30,748 nt of DNA from HGM10611 sp964384805 (GCA_964384805.1 CAYLLO010000014.1:1-30748); one strand, 5' to 3'. Counted from the first letter of the stretch, positions 7,833 to 16,286 are shown. Notes: generated by a model not told the origin, from the sequence alone. Numbers and translations: made by a program.

Positions 7833-9536
7833 ATGAAAGCAAGTAAGATGTTAATTGCAACACTAAAAGAAGCCCCAAATGAAGCAATTATTTCCAGTCA
7901 TGTTTTATTATTAAGAGCCGGAATGATTAGAAAACTAGTTGCAGGAGTATATAATTATTTACCACTTGGTCTTCGTACGCTTCATAAAATAGAAAATATT
8001 ATTCGTGAAGAAATGGATAATGCGGGAGCACTTGAAATTTTATCATCAGCGGTTCAACCTAAAGAATTGTGGGAAGAATCAGGACGCTGGCAAAAATATG
8101 GTCCTGAATTAATGCGTTTTAAAGATCGTCATGAACGTGAATTTTGTTTAGGGCCAACACATGAAGAGATTTTTACGGATTTAGTTAGAACTGAAATAAA
8201 ATCGAAAAAAAATTTACCAATTAATATTTATCAAATTCAAACTAAATATCGTGATGAACTTCGGCCTCGTTTTGGACTTATGAGAGGACGCGAATTCATT
8301 ATGAAAGATGCTTATTCATTTGATTTAGATGAAGCAGGGTTAGATATATCGTATAAAAATATGCATGATGCATATAAACGTATTTTTGATCGCTTCCATT
8401 TAAATTATAAAATAGTTTTGGCTGATACTGGGGCAATTGGCGGAAGTGGTTCACACCAATTTATGGCAATTTCGGATGTTGGAGAAAGTGATATTATTTA
8501 TTGTGATAAATGTGGCTATGCTGCAGATCAAGAAAAGGCAGAATCAAAAGATAATCTATATAAAACTAGTGATATGATGTTAGAGTTATTGGAAGTAGAA
8601 ACTCCACATATGAAAACTATTGAAGAAGTTAGTAGTTTTTTAAAAATTAATGAAAAAAATGTTGTTAAGTCAATGGTTTATATGGATGTATATAACAATC
8701 AATTAGTTTTAGTAATGGTTCGTGGGGATCGCAGCGTAAATGAAATCAAAGTGGTTAATGCTTTGGGAATTGCTGAACACGAATTAAGACTAGCAACTTA
8801 CGATGAAATTTTAAGTATTGGCAGTGTTGAAGGGTTTGTTGGACCTGTAGGATTAAAGATAAAGACATTAGTTGACTCTGAAGTTGCCTCAATGAAAAAT
8901 ATTGTTGTTGGAGCTAACAAAAAAGATATCCACCTTATGAATGTTAACTTTGGTCGTGATTTTGAAGGAACTGTTTTGCAACTTCGTTCAACAGTTGCAG
9001 GGGATGTTTGTCCTATTTGTGGTGCCCCACTTTCGATGGAACGAGGAATTGAAATTGGACAAATTTTTAAATTGGGAACTAAATATTCTGTTCCAATGAA
9101 TTGCACTTATCAAAATGATAGTGGACAAAATGTACCAATGGTAATGGGATGTTATGGAATTGGAGTTACTAGAACGATGTCAAGTATTATTGAACAATAT
9201 CATGATGATTATGGTATTAAATGGCCATTAAGTGTTGCACCATACCATGTTGTTGTTGTACCAATTAACTATAATGATGAAATAATGAAAGAAAAAGCGG
9301 ATGGAATTTATAATGAATTACGTACATTTAATGCAGAAGTGATTTTGGATGATCGTGATGCTAAACCTGGATTTAAATTTAAAGATTGGGAATTAATTGG
9401 GATACCATATATGATTGTTATTGGTAAACGTGCAGCAGAAGGAATTTGTGAATTTAAGACTCGTGCAACACTTGAAAAAGTAGAAATTACTTTTGAAGAA
9501 GCTGTTAATCGTATTAAAAATTTAAAAATTGAATAA
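7833..9536 (+). CDS. proS: Prolyl-tRNA synthetase, bacterial type with editing domain
   Basis: A 567-residue class II aminoacyl-tRNA synthetase that charges tRNA-Pro. The catalytic core shows FCLGPTHEEIFTDLVR and the motif 2 region RPRFGLMRGREFIMKDAYSFD. Motif 3 is in the GCYGIGVTRTMSSIIEQ region. Between motifs 2 and 3, roughly residues 225-400, lies the INS editing domain of bacterial ProRS, homologous to YbaK. NVVKSMVY around residue 275 carries the conserved Lys, and RGDRSVNEIKV follows, so Ala-tRNA-Pro editing should be intact. The C-terminal anticodon-binding domain begins near residue 465 (APYHVVVVPINY). Length is typical. AGGAG precedes the ATG. The downstream ybaK-like gene would clear Cys-tRNA-Pro, so the two form a complementary quality-control pair. 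Confidence 0.96.
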   Translation: MKASKMLIATLKEAPNEAIISSHVLLLRAGMIRKLVAGVYNYLPLGLRTLHKIENIIREEMDNAGALEILSSAVQPKELWEESGRWQKYGPELMRFKDRHEREFCLGPTHEEIFTDLVRTEIKSKKNLPINIYQIQTKYRDELRPRFGLMRGREFIMKDAYSFDLDEAGLDISYKNMHDAYKRIFDRFHLNYKIVLADTGAIGGSGSHQFMAISDVGESDIIYCDKCGYAADQEKAESKDNLYKTSDMMLELLEVETPHMKTIEEVSSFLKINEKNVVKSMVYMDVYNNQLVLVMVRGDRSVNEIKVVNALGIAEHELRLATYDEILSIGSVEGFVGPVGLKIKTLVDSEVASMKNIVVGANKKDIHLMNVNFGRDFEGTVLQLRSTVAGDVCPICGAPLSMERGIEIGQIFKLGTKYSVPMNCTYQNDSGQNVPMVMGCYGIGVTRTMSSIIEQYHDDYGIKWPLSVAPYHVVVVPINYNDEIMKEKADGIYNELRTFNAEVILDDRDAKPGFKFKDWELIGIPYMIVIGKRAAEGICEFKTRATLEKVEITFEEAVNRIKNLKIE

Positions 9537-9542
9537 TATAAA

Positions 9543-9562
9543 TGCCCGTTTTAAACGGGTGT
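9543..9562 (+). terminator. Weak hairpin between proS and the ybaK-like gene
   Basis: TGCCCGT, loop TTTAA, ACGGGTG form a short GC-rich stem followed by TTTATAATT. It is a weak or leaky terminator, so read-through from proS into the deacylase gene is plausible. No separate promoter is seen for the deacylase. Confidence 0.45.
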
Positions 9563-9587
9563 TTATAATTATGAGATGAGGTTAGAT

Positions 9588-10061
9588 ATGACTAAAACAA
9601 ATGTTATGAAAATTTTAGAACAAAAGAAAATAAAATATACTTTTGGGGAATATGATTCAACTACTACTGATGGTATGAAAGTTGCTGAATTATTAAATGA
9701 AGATCCGCATCAAGTATTTAAAACATTAGTTACAACAGATGGTTCTAATCATTATTTTGTATTTGTAATCCCCGTATGTGAAAGTTTAGATTTAAAAAAG
9801 GTTGCAAAAATGGTTGGCAAAAAAAATATAGATATGATTAAACAAAAAGAACTTGAACCTCTAACTGGTTACATTCATGGGGGTTGTAGCCCTATTGGTA
9901 TGAAAAAGAAGTTTATAACTTATTTTGATAAAACAATTGAACAATATACGTCGATTTATGTCAGTGCTGGACGGGTCGGAGTACAAATAAAAATAAGTGT
10001 TGAAGATTTAATTAAAATAACTGATGGTCGAATAGATAGTTTAGTAAAAATAGATTTTTGA
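9588..10061 (+). CDS. ybaK: YbaK-type Cys-tRNA(Pro) deacylase
   Basis: A 157-residue single-domain protein of the YbaK/EbsC family. These trans-editing enzymes hydrolyse Cys wrongly attached to tRNA-Pro by ProRS. Seen are KILEQKKIKYTFGEYD at the start, DPHQVFKTLVT with the conserved Lys near residue 50, and TGYIHGGCSPIGMKKK, which matches the family's GGxSPxGxKK loop. I start it at 9588 because GAGG at 9578-9581 is well placed. An in-frame ATG at 9576 lacks a ribosome binding site and overlaps that Shine-Dalgarno. It follows proS by about 50 bases on the same strand. Whether its specificity is Cys-tRNA-Pro or another mischarged tRNA is inferred from family and context. Confidence 0.88.
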   Translation: MTKTNVMKILEQKKIKYTFGEYDSTTTDGMKVAELLNEDPHQVFKTLVTTDGSNHYFVFVIPVCESLDLKKVAKMVGKKNIDMIKQKELEPLTGYIHGGCSPIGMKKKFITYFDKTIEQYTSIYVSAGRVGVQIKISVEDLIKITDGRIDSLVKIDF

Positions 10062-10070
10062 GCATTTTAT

Positions 10071-10099
10071 TTGTTAATGGTGAGAAAGAGTGCTATAAT
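10071..10099 (+). promoter_or_regulatory. Promoter of the ABC exporter operon
   Basis: TTGTTA (10071-10076), a 17-base spacer and TATAAT (10094-10099) with TGC before the -10 box. It begins ten bases after the ybaK stop. The transcript would start about 30 bases before the leader ORF. Confidence 0.75.
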
Positions 10100-10135
10100 A
10101 AACAATAGAGTTTATAAGAGAGGAGGAAAAAGAAC

Positions 10136-10237
10136 ATGATCAATTTAATAATCAACAAATTTGTCATACCTGTTATACCAATTACTTATGTAACAACGAT
10201 CTCTTTTTCTGAACTTTCTAGAGGTACTTTGTTTTAA
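10136..10237 (+). CDS. Putative 33-residue leader peptide of the ABC exporter operon
   Basis: A short ORF running from ATG at 10136 to TAA at 10235-10237, encoding MINLIINKFVIPVIPITYVT followed by TISFSELSRGTLF. AGGAGG at 10121-10126, nine bases upstream, is one of the strongest ribosome binding sites in the window, and a good promoter lies just before it. There is no terminator before it. Both facts argue that it is translated. The sequence matches no protein I know. Its place, size and the foldable sequence around its stop codon resemble leader peptides such as BmrB, which controls bmrCD in Bacillus subtilis by ribosome-dependent attenuation. The VIPVIPITYV stretch, with two Pro residues, is a possible stalling segment. 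The role is inferred from architecture. Confidence 0.6.
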   Translation: MINLIINKFVIPVIPITYVTTISFSELSRGTLF

Positions 10238-10281
10238 CAGGTCTATTTTTGAGGATTTGTTGAAATAAAGTTTTTTATTTT
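10236..10281 (+). promoter_or_regulatory. Possible attenuator of the ABC exporter operon
   Basis: AACAGGTCT (10236-10244) can pair with GGATTTGTT (10253-10261), with three G-U pairs, and a T-rich tract TTTTTTATTTT lies at 10271-10281. The same 5' arm AACAGGT can instead pair with ACCTGTT (10168-10174) inside the leader ORF, and AACAAAT (10154-10160) can pair with ATTTGTT (10255-10261). The alternatives are mutually exclusive with the first hairpin, as expected for an antiterminator. The hairpin starts at the leader stop codon. The gap between stem and T-tract is about nine bases, which is not ideal. Confidence 0.45.
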
Positions 10282-10307
10282 GTCAAAATTTAGGAGGATT
10301 AATAAAA

Positions 10308-12143
10308 ATGAGTACATCGAAATTAGGACTTAAGTATTTAGGTAAATTAATTTTATTATATTTACCATTATTAGTTTTAATCTTATTATTTTCAATGATT
10401 GATTCGGCTAGTTATACATATGTACCGTTATTTATTCAATATATAATTTCAACGTTAGAAAACATGGGACCTGGTAATGCTAATTTACCAACCATATTAA
10501 CTGATTTTTTTGCTAGTGGGGGAACTCCTGTAAAAATTGTTCTCAACGCAGCAATATGTCTTACGATTTTTCAGTTTTTCCGTTGTGTTTTTAAATTTTT
10601 AGTTAGTGTTTATCGTTCATTTTTTGGTCAAAAAATATCTTATAAAATTCGTAAAGATTTATATGAACATATTCAAAAACTATCCTATACCTATCATAAT
10701 AATGCAGATACTGGTGATTTAATTCAACGTTGTACATCGGATATTGACTTAGTACAAACATTTATTATTAGTTATATGCCAGAGGTTGTTAGTGTATTTT
10801 CAATTTTAATTTCATCAGTATATCAAATGAGTAAGATTAATTCTGATTTAACACTTGTTTCGTTAATAATTATTCCACTGGCTTTCATTAGTTCTTTAAT
10901 TTTTTGTGTTTATATTGAAAAACGATATGAAATTATTGAAAAAAAAGAAGCTAATATTATGACTATTATGCAAGAAAATTTATCAAATGTTAGAGTTGTT
11001 AAAGCTTTTGCGAATGAAGCATATGAACTTAATAGATTTACCGAAGCTAGTAAAGAATATTCAACATTGAATTTAAAATTAAACCAAACTTCATCAATTT
11101 TTTGGGGATTTAGTGATTTTAGTACAATGGCTCAATATATGTTAACGATGATTGTCGCAATTAATATTATTACTAAAAATCCAGGAGTTATTAGTTTAGC
11201 CGATGTAACAGCGTTAATGACATTGGTAGGAACATATATTTGGCCAGTCCGTAGTTTAGGGAGAATGATTGGAGAAGCAGGTAAATGTTTAGTTAGTGCT
11301 GGACGAATTAATGAAATCTTAACAATTTCAAGTGAGTATGAAGTTAATGGAGAAGAACAACCAATTATTACTGGAGCTATCACATTTGATAATGTATGGT
11401 TTAAATTTGAAGATACTGATAAGTATTTACTCAAAGGTGTTAACTTTAAAATAAATGCAGGTGAAACAATTGCTATTGTGGGAAAAACAGGTTCAGGGAA
11501 AAGTACAATTGCTAAAATCTTAACAAGACTTAATGAATATCAAGATGGTAATGTATATTTAGATGATGTTAAACTAAAAGATATTGATAAACAATATTTA
11601 AGAAATAATGTAGGTTTAATTTTACAAGATCCATTTTTATATTCAAAGAGTGTATATGACAATATTGCAATTACAGATAAAAATGTTTCTAAAAGTAAAG
11701 TATATGAAGTTTCTCGTTTAGCAGCAATTGAAAAAGACATTAAAGGATTTGATAATGGATATGATACAGTTGTTGGTGAAAAGGGGGCAACTTTATCAGG
11801 AGGACAAAAACAACGGGTAGCAATAGCTAGAATGCTATTAAAAGATAAACCTATTTTGATTTTTGATGATTCTTTAAGTGCTCTAGATACCGAAACCGAT
11901 TTAATGATTCGTAAAGCCTTAAAAGAACGCGATCAAAATAGTACCATGATTATTATTACTCATCGTATTACAACTGCTAAACAGGCTGATCGTATTATTG
12001 TCATTGAAGATGGAATCGTTTCTCAAAATGGTACCCATGAAAATCTTGCGAAAGTTCCAGGACTTTACAAAAAACTTTGGGATATTCAAGGAGAATTAGA
12101 AAAAGAATTTATGAAAGTTTTAAATGACGGAGGTGAAGCATAA
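10308..12143 (+). CDS. ABC exporter half-transporter, degenerate-site subunit (BmrC/LmrC-like)
   Basis: A 611-residue protein with an N-terminal six-helix exporter domain (about residues 15-330) fused to an ATPase domain. Walker A GKTGSGKST is near 391-399, a canonical signature LSGGQKQR near 496, Walker B ILIFDDSLSALD near 515-526 and the H-loop His in IIITHR near 551. The residue after Walker B is Asp, not the catalytic Glu. This is the hallmark of the subunit that contributes the degenerate ATP site in heterodimeric type IV exporters such as BmrCD, LmrCD and TM287/288. The partner gene overlaps its stop codon by one base. Substrates are probably drugs, lipids or peptides and cannot be read from sequence. 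The start follows AGGAGG. Expression is probably controlled through the upstream leader ORF. Confidence 0.92.
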   Translation: MSTSKLGLKYLGKLILLYLPLLVLILLFSMIDSASYTYVPLFIQYIISTLENMGPGNANLPTILTDFFASGGTPVKIVLNAAICLTIFQFFRCVFKFLVSVYRSFFGQKISYKIRKDLYEHIQKLSYTYHNNADTGDLIQRCTSDIDLVQTFIISYMPEVVSVFSILISSVYQMSKINSDLTLVSLIIIPLAFISSLIFCVYIEKRYEIIEKKEANIMTIMQENLSNVRVVKAFANEAYELNRFTEASKEYSTLNLKLNQTSSIFWGFSDFSTMAQYMLTMIVAINIITKNPGVISLADVTALMTLVGTYIWPVRSLGRMIGEAGKCLVSAGRINEILTISSEYEVNGEEQPIITGAITFDNVWFKFEDTDKYLLKGVNFKINAGETIAIVGKTGSGKSTIAKILTRLNEYQDGNVYLDDVKLKDIDKQYLRNNVGLILQDPFLYSKSVYDNIAITDKNVSKSKVYEVSRLAAIEKDIKGFDNGYDTVVGEKGATLSGGQKQRVAIARMLLKDKPILIFDDSLSALDTETDLMIRKALKERDQNSTMIIITHRITTAKQADRIIVIEDGIVSQNGTHENLAKVPGLYKKLWDIQGELEKEFMKVLNDGGEA

Positions 12144-13993
12144 TGATGGAAGAAGAATATGAAGAACTTGAAAGCGAAAAGATAAAATTTGGCACTTGGA
12201 AAAAACTATTCAAAGTAATCTTTAAAAGTAAAAAAGCACTTTTTAGAATGTTAATAGCGGTTATCGCAATGACATGTATTGATATAGGATATCCATTATT
12301 AAATAAGTATGCATTAGAAACTTTTTTTGGTTCTAATCCTGATTTTTCACATCTCTACTTATTTTATGGATTATACGCTTTAATAGCATTAGGTATGGGA
12401 ATAAGTGTTTGGGCCTACATTAGAGCAGCAGCAATCGTAGAAGAACAAACAACTTATGATATTAGAATTGAAGCTTTTAAACATTTACAAGAATTGTCAT
12501 TCTCATATTACGATACAACGCAATCAGGATGGATTATGGCAAGAATGACTTCAGATACTAGAAAACTAGCATCAATCATTTCTTGGGGCCTTGTAGATTT
12601 TTTATGGGGATTTATGTTGATGATTGGTATTTTGATTGTTACTATTGTTATTGATTGGCGTTTAGCTCTAATTCTAATTGTTTTAATTCCGATTTTCTTT
12701 TTCTTATCAATGTTTTTTCGAAAACAAATTTTAAAACAATATCGTCAAGTAAGAAAAATAAATTCAAGTATTACGGCTTCTTATAATGAAGGATTTATAG
12801 GAGCTAATACAACTAAAACTTTAGTATTAGAAAAAGATAATGCCTATGAATTTAATTTGTTAAATAAAAAGCATTATCGTAAATCTATTAAAGCATCATT
12901 TATTTCAGGATTATTTTGGCCGACTATTTTGTTTATTGGATATGTAGGAGTTGCATTTGTAAGTGGATTTGGAAGTAATTTAGTTATTGCTGATGCTGGG
13001 AAGGGACTTTTTACAGTTGCAACATTATACTTATTTATAGATTATGCGATTAAATTTTTTGATCCAATTATGCAAATTGCAAGAGTTTTATCTGATTTTC
13101 AACAAGCTCAAGCTTCAGCTGAACGAGTGTTATCATTAATTGATACACCATCGGATATTATTGATAACCAAAAAGTAATTGAAACCTATGGAACTATTTT
13201 TAACAAGAAAAAAGAAAATTGGGAAAAAATTAAAGGGTCAATTACCTTCAACAATGTTTCTTTTAAATATAAAAATACCGATAACTATGTTCTAAAAGAT
13301 TTTAATTTAGAGATTAAAGCTGGAGAAATGGTGGCTTTAGTTGGTGAAACAGGATCAGGTAAAAGTACAATTGTTAATTTAATTTCTAGATTTTATGAGC
13401 CTACTGAAGGAGAAATTTTAATTGATGGTAAAAATTATAAAGAACGCTCTATTTCTTGGTTGCATGACAATCTGGGGTATGTACTTCAAACTCCGCAACT
13501 CTTCTCAGGAACTATTAGAGAAAATATTGCGTACGGAAAATTTAATGCGACTGATGAAGAAGTAATTGCCGCCGCACGGCTAGCTAATGCACATGAGTTT
13601 ATTATGAAATTAGAAAATGGTTATGATACACTAGTTGGTGAGGGAGGCAATAAGCTCTCACTTGGCGAAAAGCAATTAATTTCTTTCGCAAGAGCAGTTG
13701 TGGATAATCCATCTATTCTTGTGTTGGATGAAGCAACATCATCAATCGATACCGAAAATGAAAAAGTTATTTTACAAGCAATTGATACTGTCTTAAAAGA
13801 AAGAACTAGTTTAGTTGTTGCTCATCGTTTATCAACAATTGTAAAAGCTGATAAAATTATTGTTTTACAAAATGGTAAAATAATTGAAATGGGTACCCAT
13901 AAAGAATTGTTAAAACAAAAAGGCTATTACTTTGAATTATATCGTAATCAATTTATGCAAGAATTGGAAAATAAAATGGTTAGAGAAGTTTAG
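12143..13993 (+). CDS. ABC exporter half-transporter, catalytic-site subunit (BmrD/LmrD-like)
   Basis: A 616-residue partner of the preceding gene with the same layout: a six-helix membrane domain to about residue 335, then an ATPase domain. Walker A GETGSGKST is near 400, Walker B ILVLDEATSSID near 525-536 has the catalytic Glu, and the H-loop His is in VVAHRLS near 560. Its signature motif is altered (LSLGEKQL instead of LSGGQ). The two subunits are thus complementary: this Walker A/B with the partner's LSGGQ makes one competent site, and the other pair makes the degenerate site. The ATG overlaps the previous stop codon (TAATG), so translation is coupled; GGAGGTG lies upstream. A second ATG three bases on is also possible. 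A terminator follows at 14073. Confidence 0.92.
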   Translation: MMEEEYEELESEKIKFGTWKKLFKVIFKSKKALFRMLIAVIAMTCIDIGYPLLNKYALETFFGSNPDFSHLYLFYGLYALIALGMGISVWAYIRAAAIVEEQTTYDIRIEAFKHLQELSFSYYDTTQSGWIMARMTSDTRKLASIISWGLVDFLWGFMLMIGILIVTIVIDWRLALILIVLIPIFFFLSMFFRKQILKQYRQVRKINSSITASYNEGFIGANTTKTLVLEKDNAYEFNLLNKKHYRKSIKASFISGLFWPTILFIGYVGVAFVSGFGSNLVIADAGKGLFTVATLYLFIDYAIKFFDPIMQIARVLSDFQQAQASAERVLSLIDTPSDIIDNQKVIETYGTIFNKKKENWEKIKGSITFNNVSFKYKNTDNYVLKDFNLEIKAGEMVALVGETGSGKSTIVNLISRFYEPTEGEILIDGKNYKERSISWLHDNLGYVLQTPQLFSGTIRENIAYGKFNATDEEVIAAARLANAHEFIMKLENGYDTLVGEGGNKLSLGEKQLISFARAVVDNPSILVLDEATSSIDTENEKVILQAIDTVLKERTSLVVAHRLSTIVKADKIIVLQNGKIIEMGTHKELLKQKGYYFELYRNQFMQELENKMVREV

Positions 13994-14072
13994 GATAGTA
14001 AAAAAATAATAAAAACCTTGTATATCTTAAAAAATGATAAAATTTTGTTAGCTAAGGGGTATATAAAAAAAT

Positions 14073-14106
14073 AATATTCTCATCCTTTAAGGGATGGGAA
14101 TATTTT
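14073..14106 (+). terminator. Intrinsic terminator of the ABC exporter operon
   Basis: AATATTCTCATCC (14073-14085) pairs with GGATGGGAATATT (14092-14104), 13 bp with one G-U, and runs into Ts. The rest of the 416-base gap (14107-14360) is AT-rich with no ORF or RNA I can support. Confidence 0.75.
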
Positions 14107-14361
14107 AAAAATGAATTCATCATATCGTTTGTTAAAAAAATTGAAAATTGCTTGATTTGATACTTTATATCTATTATGAAGATTATATAGGAAAAATTTA
14201 GTATGATAAAACTGTTGAAAAAAAAGTATTAAAGAAAAGTACCTTTGAAACATCTATGATGTATATAGTAGAGTAATATCGGAGAATATTGAAATAAAGT
14301 TATTACTAATACTATAATCTAGAAAACAGAAGATGAAATGATAGATAATATATTACTAGGG

Positions 14362-14390
14362 TTGCGGAAAAAGAAAAAATTTGGTATAAT
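14362..14390 (+). promoter_or_regulatory. Promoter of rsmD-coaD
   Basis: TTGCGG (14362-14367), a 17-base spacer and TATAAT (14385-14390) with TGG before the -10 box, 20 bases before the rsmD start. Confidence 0.75.
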
Positions 14391-14409
14391 ATAAGAAGAG
14401 GGTAAAAAT

Positions 14410-14955
14410 ATGAGAATTATTTCAGGACTATATCGTGGCCGAAAACTATATACTTTGGAAGGATTAAAGACTCGTCCAACACTTGATCAAACCAAAGAAG
14501 CAATTTTTAGTAGCATTGGTGGTTATTTAAATGGACAAGTTGTTTTGGATGTCTTTGGTGGAAGCGGAGCATTGTCTCTAGAATCACTTAGTAGGGGGGC
14601 CAGTAAGGCCTATATTATTGATAATAACATTGAAGCAATTGAAATCATTAAGAAAAATCGTGATAGTTTAAAAGTAGGTTCAGAACTTGTCATTTACCAT
14701 GGTAGTTATGAACAAGTACTAAAAAGGCTAATACATATTAAATTTGATATTATTTTCTTAGATCCTCCTTTTAGAATGAAAGTTATTGATGAATTAATCG
14801 AATTCATAATTGAACATGATATGTTAAAAGAAGATGGTTATATTATGGCAGAATATCCTAAAGAAGATGTTGTTAATAAAAATTATGAAGGATTTAGAGT
14901 AAGATTATGTCGCCGCTATTCAAGCAGTGAAGTGTTAATTTTAGAGAAGGAGTAA
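14410..14955 (+). CDS. rsmD: 16S rRNA m2G966 methyltransferase
   Basis: A 181-residue class I methyltransferase that modifies G966 of 16S rRNA during small-subunit assembly. RIISGLYRGRKL at the N-terminus and TRPTLDQTKEAIFSSI around residues 21-36 are characteristic of RsmD. The SAM-binding motif I is VLDVFGGSGALSLE around 44-57, and the catalytic motif IV is IIFLDPPF ending near residue 121. Length is typical. AGAGGG precedes the ATG. It lies two bases before coaD, the pairing found in many Bacillota (ylbH-coaD in Bacillus). Confidence 0.95.
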   Translation: MRIISGLYRGRKLYTLEGLKTRPTLDQTKEAIFSSIGGYLNGQVVLDVFGGSGALSLESLSRGASKAYIIDNNIEAIEIIKKNRDSLKVGSELVIYHGSYEQVLKRLIHIKFDIIFLDPPFRMKVIDELIEFIIEHDMLKEDGYIMAEYPKEDVVNKNYEGFRVRLCRRYSSSEVLILEKE

Positions 14956-14957
14956 CT

Positions 14958-15437
14958 ATGAAGATTGGTGTATATCCAGGAACATTTGATCCAGTAACGA
15001 ATGGGCATATTGATATTATTAAAAGAAGTAAAAATTTATTTGATAAATTATATGTTGTAATTCCTAATAATACAAATAAACAACCACTCTTTTCATTAGA
15101 AGAAAGACTAAAGTTATTAAAAGAAGTATTAAAAAATGAAAAATTTGTAGAGGTTACAACAACTGAGCTCTTAACTGTTGATTTTGCTAAAAGCGTTGGA
15201 GCGAATTCAATGCTTAGAGGACTTAGAATGGTTAGTGATTTTGAATATGAACTCCAAATGGCGACAATGAATAAATGTTTGAATGATGAAATTGAAACAG
15301 TTTTCATTATGAGTTCACATGAATATTCTTTCTTATCTTCCAGTAGTGTTAAAGAAATTGCGAAATTTGGTGGTGATTATTCGTCATTTGTTCCTGAAGT
15401 AGTTCGTTTAGCAGTAGAAAAAAAAATAAAGAGTTAA
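14958..15437 (+). CDS. coaD: Phosphopantetheine adenylyltransferase
   Basis: A 159-residue nucleotidyltransferase catalysing the fourth step of coenzyme A synthesis (phosphopantetheine plus ATP to dephospho-CoA). The family signature GTFDPVTNGHIDII is at residues 8-21, with the nucleotide-binding TxGH-type element. MLRGLRMVSDFEYELQMATMN around 85-105 and SSSSVKEIAKFGGD near 127-140 complete the CoaD pattern. It starts two bases after rsmD, with GGAG ahead of its ATG. The last 30 bases overlap the end of the convergent ylbJ-like gene, so no separate terminator exists between them. Product supply may connect to the acyl-CoA ligase further along, but that is only general metabolism. Confidence 0.96.
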   Translation: MKIGVYPGTFDPVTNGHIDIIKRSKNLFDKLYVVIPNNTNKQPLFSLEERLKLLKEVLKNEKFVEVTTTELLTVDFAKSVGANSMLRGLRMVSDFEYELQMATMNKCLNDEIETVFIMSSHEYSFLSSSSVKEIAKFGGDYSSFVPEVVRLAVEKKIKS

Positions 15438-16286
15438 AGTAATAATTATACTAATAATTGTACTAATTAATCTTTTGATAAGAAGAGATTTAAAAGTAAT
15501 AAATGGTGAAACTTGTATTGTTTGCATAAACAAACAAAAGCCATTACTATTAATTAAGATACAAAGAAGAATAATTAATATGTGTTGTGGTAAAGAATAC
15601 TTTATAACACTGATTAAACCAGTAGATATTTCTAATAAATCCCCCAAATACTTTACAATTAAATTATTTTGATTTAATAAAGTTAAAGGGGTTTTTATTA
15701 TACAAACAACTATCATCAAAATGAGAATATTCAGTAAAGTTGTAGGTGCTTTTTCTAAAATATTCCACATTGAATTTTTAACTAATGTTGTTTCAATATA
15801 ACTATAGCTACTAGTTGTTTTAGATAAATAGGCAATAATTATTGATGTAAAAACACTTCCTGTTATAATAGGCACTGATAATTGTTTATCACAAACATTA
15901 AAAATAAATAAAGGATTCATAAAAAAAGTGAAATTCATTAATCTTCTACCTTCATATAAACTAATCGAATTACTTTTAATTGCTTTATCAATTAAAATAC
16001 TTGTTGTGGGATTACCCATAATGAGACTTAAAAGATAGATAGAACAAGAATTTTGGTTTTCAAAATGAAATATTTTTTTAAGTAAGGGATAAAGAATTAA
16101 AGATATTAGTTTTGAATTCATCAATAGATTACCAATTAAATACATTGGTAAAAAGCTAGGCATTACGATAGTAACAAAAAGAAGACATGAACTAATAATA
16201 TTATCTTTAATGAGCGATGGGTAAGTTAAAATAAAAATTAAATAAAAAAACAAAACTAAAAAAAGACCTAATTTTTTCATACTCAT
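15408..16286 (-). CDS. ylbJ: YlbJ-like sporulation/nucleoside-recognition membrane protein
   Basis: A 292-residue polytopic membrane protein with about seven hydrophobic segments. MGNPTTSILIDKAIKSNSIS followed by EGRRLMNFTFFMNPLFIF corresponds to the 'GYPxxAKL...EEAxRLLxFSxxSNPLFI' core I recall for YlbJ. YLGDLLEISTGLISV matches its second half. YlbJ is needed for normal spore development in Bacillus and sits in the ylbH-coaD-ylbJ cluster. Here the cluster is kept, but this gene is inverted. The protein is shorter than Bacillus YlbJ (about 400 residues). No clear Shine-Dalgarno precedes the ATG. It begins 29 bases after the amidase stop, suggesting translation from the same transcript. Its last 30 bases overlap coaD on the other strand. 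Confidence 0.72.
   Translation of the reverse strand: MSMKKLGLFLVLFFYLIFILTYPSLIKDNIISSCLLFVTIVMPSFLPMYLIGNLLMNSKLISLILYPLLKKIFHFENQNSCSIYLLSLIMGNPTTSILIDKAIKSNSISLYEGRRLMNFTFFMNPLFIFNVCDKQLSVPIITGSVFTSIIIAYLSKTTSSYSYIETTLVKNSMWNILEKAPTTLLNILILMIVVCIIKTPLTLLNQNNLIVKYLGDLLEISTGLISVIKYSLPQHILIILLCILINSNGFCLFMQTIQVSPFITFKSLLIKRLISTIISIIITLTLYFFFYC

Noticed and set aside
14107..14360. Small ORFs in the gap before rsmD
   Set aside because: Only very short frames such as a 9-codon one at about 14202; none has a convincing ribosome binding site plus length.
15475..15672. 65-codon plus-strand ORF after coaD
   Set aside because: It lies antisense to the ylbJ-like gene, whose protein retains family features there; it has no ribosome binding site.
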